Shown piece by piece: positions 61,267 to 64,000 of a stretch of DNA of 64,000 bases. The position numbers and the translations under genes are program-made. The notes under the pieces were generated by a model. It was not told where the DNA came from. It ran no database searches and was given only the letters and a program-made list of their open reading frames with translations. Position 1 is the first letter of the stretch; the number at the start of each line of letters is the position of its first letter. The stretch is from an uncultured Clostridia bacterium (lineage in GTDB: Bacteria > Bacillota > Clostridia > Monoglobales > Monoglobaceae), in assembly GCA_910580105.1 (NCBI GenBank), contig CAJTWN010000008.1:15743-79742 (forward strand), given 5' to 3'.

Positions 61267-63606
61267 ATGTTGTGCTGCAAATGTAATAAGAATTTAGCCG
61301 TTGTCTATATCACCAAACTGGATACAAACGGCAAAACAATAAATGAAGGTTACTGTCTCAGCTGTGCCCAGGAACTCAATCTGGGTCCTGTAAATGACAT
61401 TATGAAAAATATGGGAATCAACGCCGAAGAAATGGATGGACTCAATCGTGAAATGAACGCCATGCTGGAAGAGATGGGCGATGATTTTGATTTGGAAGAC
61501 GGAATGCGGATGCTGCGCGGAGAAATGCCGGATGCAGACAAAGACAGCGAAGACACCGAGGATGATGCCCCGGAAAATATGAGCCGCAGTATGCAGAAAA
61601 ATCCCTTTGAATTCATGAACAAAATTTTTGGAGAAAACCGGGGAGAAAATACCGACACAGAAAAAGATAAAAAGAACAGCAGCGTCGAAAAAGGGAAAAC
61701 AAACCGCAAGCGGAAACATTTGGACACATACGGCGTCAATCTGACTGAAAAGGCCCGCCGCGGAGAAATTGATATGGTAATCGGACGGGAGACCGAAATG
61801 GCACGGACTGCACAAATTTTAAACCGCAGGACAAAAAACAATCCATGTCTGATCGGAGAACCCGGTGTTGGCAAAACCGCTATTGCAGAGGGACTGGCTC
61901 TTAAAATTGTGAAAGGAGATGTCCCGGCCAAACTCTTATCCTATGAAATTTATCTTTTGGATATGACCGCTGTTGTTGCCGGAACGCAATTCCGCGGCCA
62001 GTTTGAATCCCGGCTGCGGAACATTATTGAAGAAGTAAAAAAAGCCGGCAATATTATCCTGGTGATTGATGAAATTCATACCATTGCCTCCGCCGGTGAC
62101 GCAGAAGGCGGTATGAATGCCGGAAATATTCTGAAACCCGCCCTTTCCCGCGGCGAAATTCAGGTGATCGGCGCCACAACAATTGAAGAATATCGGAAAA
62201 ATATTGAAAAAGACGCCGCATTGGAACGCAGATTTCAAACCGTTTTGGTAGAGGAGCCAACCATAGAAGAAACCATCGAAATCCTCAAAGGAATCAAAAG
62301 TTATTATGAAGATTATCACAAGGTAAAAATCACGGATGATTTAATCCGCACAGCAACTGTCCTGGCAGAACGTTATATCAACGACCGTTTCCTGCCGGAT
62401 AAAGCGATTGATATTATTGACGAAGCCGCTTCCAAAGCCAATTTGGATAACACAGCCCTTGTGGAAATTGAAAAATGCAAAACCGCTTTGGAAGATATTC
62501 AGATCCAGGAAGAAAAAGCCGCCGCGGATGAAGATTATGAAAAAGCCGCTGAACTGAAAATTCAAAAATGCAAACTGGAACAGCAGATGGAAACCCTGCA
62601 AAAGCAGAACAAGGAAGTTTATCTTACTGCAGAAGACGTTGCATCCGTTATTGAAATGTGGACAAAAATCCCGGTAAAACATATAACAGAATTTGAAACC
62701 AGCCGTTTAATAAATTTGGAAGACCGTCTGCATAAACATCTAATCGGACAAAACGAAGCCGTCAATGCTGTTGCACGGGCCATCCGAAGAAAACGAGCCG
62801 GAATCAGCCTGAAGCGCCGGCCGGTTTCCTTCATTTTTGTAGGGCCAACCGGTGTTGGTAAAACCGAACTTGTCAAACGCATTGCAGAAGAAGTGTTTGA
62901 CGGACAAGACTCCTTGATTCGGCTGGATATGTCTGAATATATGGAGAAACACTCTGTTGCAAAATTGATTGGTTCTCCCCCAGGCTATGTAGGCTATGAC
63001 GACGCCGGACAGCTAACTGAAAAAATCCGGCGGCATCCCTATTCTGTTATCCTTCTGGACGAGATTGAAAAGGCCCATGAAGATGTGTTTAACATTCTTC
63101 TTCAAATTCTGGACGATGGCCGAATCACAGACAGTCACGGTAAAACAGTTTCTTTTGAAAACACTATCATCATTATGACCTCCAATGCAGGAAGTGACAG
63201 AAAATCTAATATCCTGGGTTTTAATGAGGATGAAGATGCAATCGGGCTCAAAGTTGATCGGGCATTAAAAGATCTTTTCCGCCCGGAATTCCTGAATCGG
63301 GTGGACGAAACGGTGGTCTTTAAGGAATTGACTGAAGAAGAGTTATTGCAAATCATTGATCTTATGCTGGCCGAACTTGCAGAAGGTTTAAAAGAAAAGG
63401 AGATCAACCTTTCTGTAACATCCGCTGCTAAAAAGGCAATTCTGCAAAATTCTTACAATAAAACCTATGGTGCGCGTCCAATGCGCCGTTATATTGAACG
63501 CCATATTGAAGATACTTTAGCGCAAAAACTTATCGCCGGTGAACTTTCTCCCGGCTGTACCGCAAAAATAAGCGCAGAAAAAGGCAGCCTCACTGTGACT
63601 GTTTAA
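61267..63606 (+). CDS. Clp-family AAA+ ATPase with N-terminal zinc finger instead of Clp_N repeats
   Basis: 779 aa. The N-terminal C4 zinc finger (C3, C6, C30, C33 in CCKCNKNLAVVYITK...GYCLSC) is like that of McsA. An acidic linker precedes two AAA+ modules (Walker A GEPGVGKT and GPTGVGKT). A UVR-like helix in the M region (AADEDYEKAAELKIQKCKLEQQM) and a ClpC-type C-terminus follow. No clpP, mcsA/mcsB or ctsR is adjacent. ATG 61267 follows GGAGGTG at six bases. Confidence 0.93.
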   Translation: MLCCKCNKNLAVVYITKLDTNGKTINEGYCLSCAQELNLGPVNDIMKNMGINAEEMDGLNREMNAMLEEMGDDFDLEDGMRMLRGEMPDADKDSEDTEDDAPENMSRSMQKNPFEFMNKIFGENRGENTDTEKDKKNSSVEKGKTNRKRKHLDTYGVNLTEKARRGEIDMVIGRETEMARTAQILNRRTKNNPCLIGEPGVGKTAIAEGLALKIVKGDVPAKLLSYEIYLLDMTAVVAGTQFRGQFESRLRNIIEEVKKAGNIILVIDEIHTIASAGDAEGGMNAGNILKPALSRGEIQVIGATTIEEYRKNIEKDAALERRFQTVLVEEPTIEETIEILKGIKSYYEDYHKVKITDDLIRTATVLAERYINDRFLPDKAIDIIDEAASKANLDNTALVEIEKCKTALEDIQIQEEKAAADEDYEKAAELKIQKCKLEQQMETLQKQNKEVYLTAEDVASVIEMWTKIPVKHITEFETSRLINLEDRLHKHLIGQNEAVNAVARAIRRKRAGISLKRRPVSFIFVGPTGVGKTELVKRIAEEVFDGQDSLIRLDMSEYMEKHSVAKLIGSPPGYVGYDDAGQLTEKIRRHPYSVILLDEIEKAHEDVFNILLQILDDGRITDSHGKTVSFENTIIIMTSNAGSDRKSNILGFNEDEDAIGLKVDRALKDLFRPEFLNRVDETVVFKELTEEELLQIIDLMLAELAEGLKEKEINLSVTSAAKKAILQNSYNKTYGARPMRRYIERHIEDTLAQKLIAGELSPGCTAKISAEKGSLTVTV

Positions 63607-63621
63607 AGCAATCCTTTTCGA

Positions 63622-63757
63622 GTCAAGCCACCAGTAACTGTTGGCTTGACCAGCCCCTGGAAGGGACGATTACAGGCTTAAACCCTAAAAAGGGCATCAA
63701 AATTTGACACCAAATTATCATCTTTGGCAGCCGCTCACATGCGGCTGTCTTTTTTTG
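63622..63757 (+). ncRNA. Structured 3' region of the Clp gene, possible RNA element
   Basis: After the stop there are: a 9-bp hairpin (GTCAAGCCA/TGGCTTGAC, 63622-63650), a CCCT-GGA-AGGG hairpin (63655-63665), a CCCT-AAAA-AGGG hairpin (63683-63694) and a terminator. This is more structure than one terminator needs. I do not recognise a known riboswitch or RNA family. Confidence 0.3.
63726..63757 (+). terminator. Terminator after the Clp ATPase gene
   Basis: Stem GGCAGCCGC with GCGGCTGTC and loop TCACAT, then seven T. The stop codon of the opposing gene lies in the loop. Confidence 0.85.
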
Positions 63758-64000
63758 CCTGCTTACTCTTATTATCCGCAAACAATTCCTTATATTCTTT
63801 CTTACTTATTTGCTCTGCGTCATTATCTTCTTCCGGCTGGTTTCGGATATACTTCGCGATTTTATTTTTTCCTTCTGCATCCACATTATAAACTCTGCAC
63901 CTAAACTTTCCTGCTCCATATTTGTATGTCTTTCGAATATCTTTAACGTATTTCCCCCCTTCATAAATTCTATGAAACAATCTATACTTATGTATGGCGG
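63735..64000 (-). CDS. Hypothetical protein, N-terminus beyond the window
   Basis: A frame open from the right edge to the stop at 63735, at least 87 residues. It is charged (YEGGKYVKDIRKTYKYGAGKFRCRVYNV, then a Lys/Glu/Asp-rich tail). No family recognised. It could instead start at TTG 63980 (81 aa). Confidence 0.45.
   Translation of the reverse strand, partial: AIHKYRLFHRIYEGGKYVKDIRKTYKYGAGKFRCRVYNVDAEGKNKIAKYIRNQPEEDNDAEQISKKEYKELFADNKSKQAKKDSRM

Noticed and set aside
1..64000. CRISPR arrays, rRNA genes, prophage, integron or conjugative elements
   Set aside because: No spaced direct repeats of CRISPR type, no rRNA sequence and no phage or conjugation genes were seen. Only one IS and one candidate invertible element are present.

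Overview
The window is chromosomal DNA from a low-to-moderate GC, spore-forming member of the Bacillota, most likely a Clostridia-class (Oscillospiraceae or Christensenella-like) gut or anaerobic bacterium. The reasons are: dipicolinate synthase genes dpaA-dpaB, a BclA-type collagen-like protein, the rimP-nusA-rnpM-ylxQ-infB-rbfA-nrnA-truB-ribF cluster in Firmicute order, the archaeal-type prolyl-tRNA synthetase and the IleS2-type isoleucyl-tRNA synthetase usual in Clostridia, a GHKL/LytTR two-component pair, and strong AGGAGG ribosome binding sites with TTGACA-N17-TATAAT promoters.

Layout. 1-3.1 kb: proS-cdaA-cdaR operon on the minus strand (c-di-AMP synthesis). 3.1-5.3 kb: a membrane protein and dpaAB. 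5.3-14 kb, minus strand: an alanine/sodium symporter, an SGNH-like DUF4886 protein, a secreted fibronectin-type-III-like protein and a beta-glucoside PTS with its 6-phospho-beta-glucosidase. 14.3-15.9 kb: collagen-like gene with 22 exact 36-bp periods. 16.2-19.4 kb, minus strand: mtrB (TRAP)-pyk-thioesterase-pgsA, then tRNA-Pro(CGG). 19.4-24.9 kb, plus strand: ilvE, malQ, valS. 25-26.6 kb: a tyrosine recombinase next to a 244-bp element with 22-bp inverted repeats and a consensus promoter between them, followed by a 74-aa gene and a C-rich hairpin plus terminator. 26.7-33.7 kb: an oligogalacturonate-lyase-like protein, a B12-radical SAM protein, DUF896, galE, pnp and rpsO. 34-37.8 kb: small membrane proteins, an XRE regulator and a GntR-ABC operon with a perfect operator. 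37.8-50.7 kb, minus strand: rpmF/yceD, the ribosome-maturation/nusA operon, nrdR and a secreted acetylesterase. 51-53.1 kb: Ktr/Trk potassium uptake. 53.4-57.6 kb: a small regulator, an intact IS3-family element with its target duplication, and an AgrA/AgrC-like pair. 57.9-63.6 kb: ileS and a divergent zinc-finger Clp ATPase. The right edge cuts a small hypothetical gene.

Most of the window is housekeeping. The outstanding feature is the recombinase plus inverted-repeat promoter at 25.07-26.57 kb, which looks like a compact self-contained DNA-inversion switch. It sits in front of a small gene whose transcript ends in an anti-Shine-Dalgarno-bearing hairpin. Functional links across the window are c-di-AMP synthesis (cdaA/cdaR) with KtrAB-type potassium uptake, and the spore genes (dpaAB, collagen-like protein), both with sigma-K-like upstream boxes. 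All homology statements come from motif recognition by eye, not from database searches.
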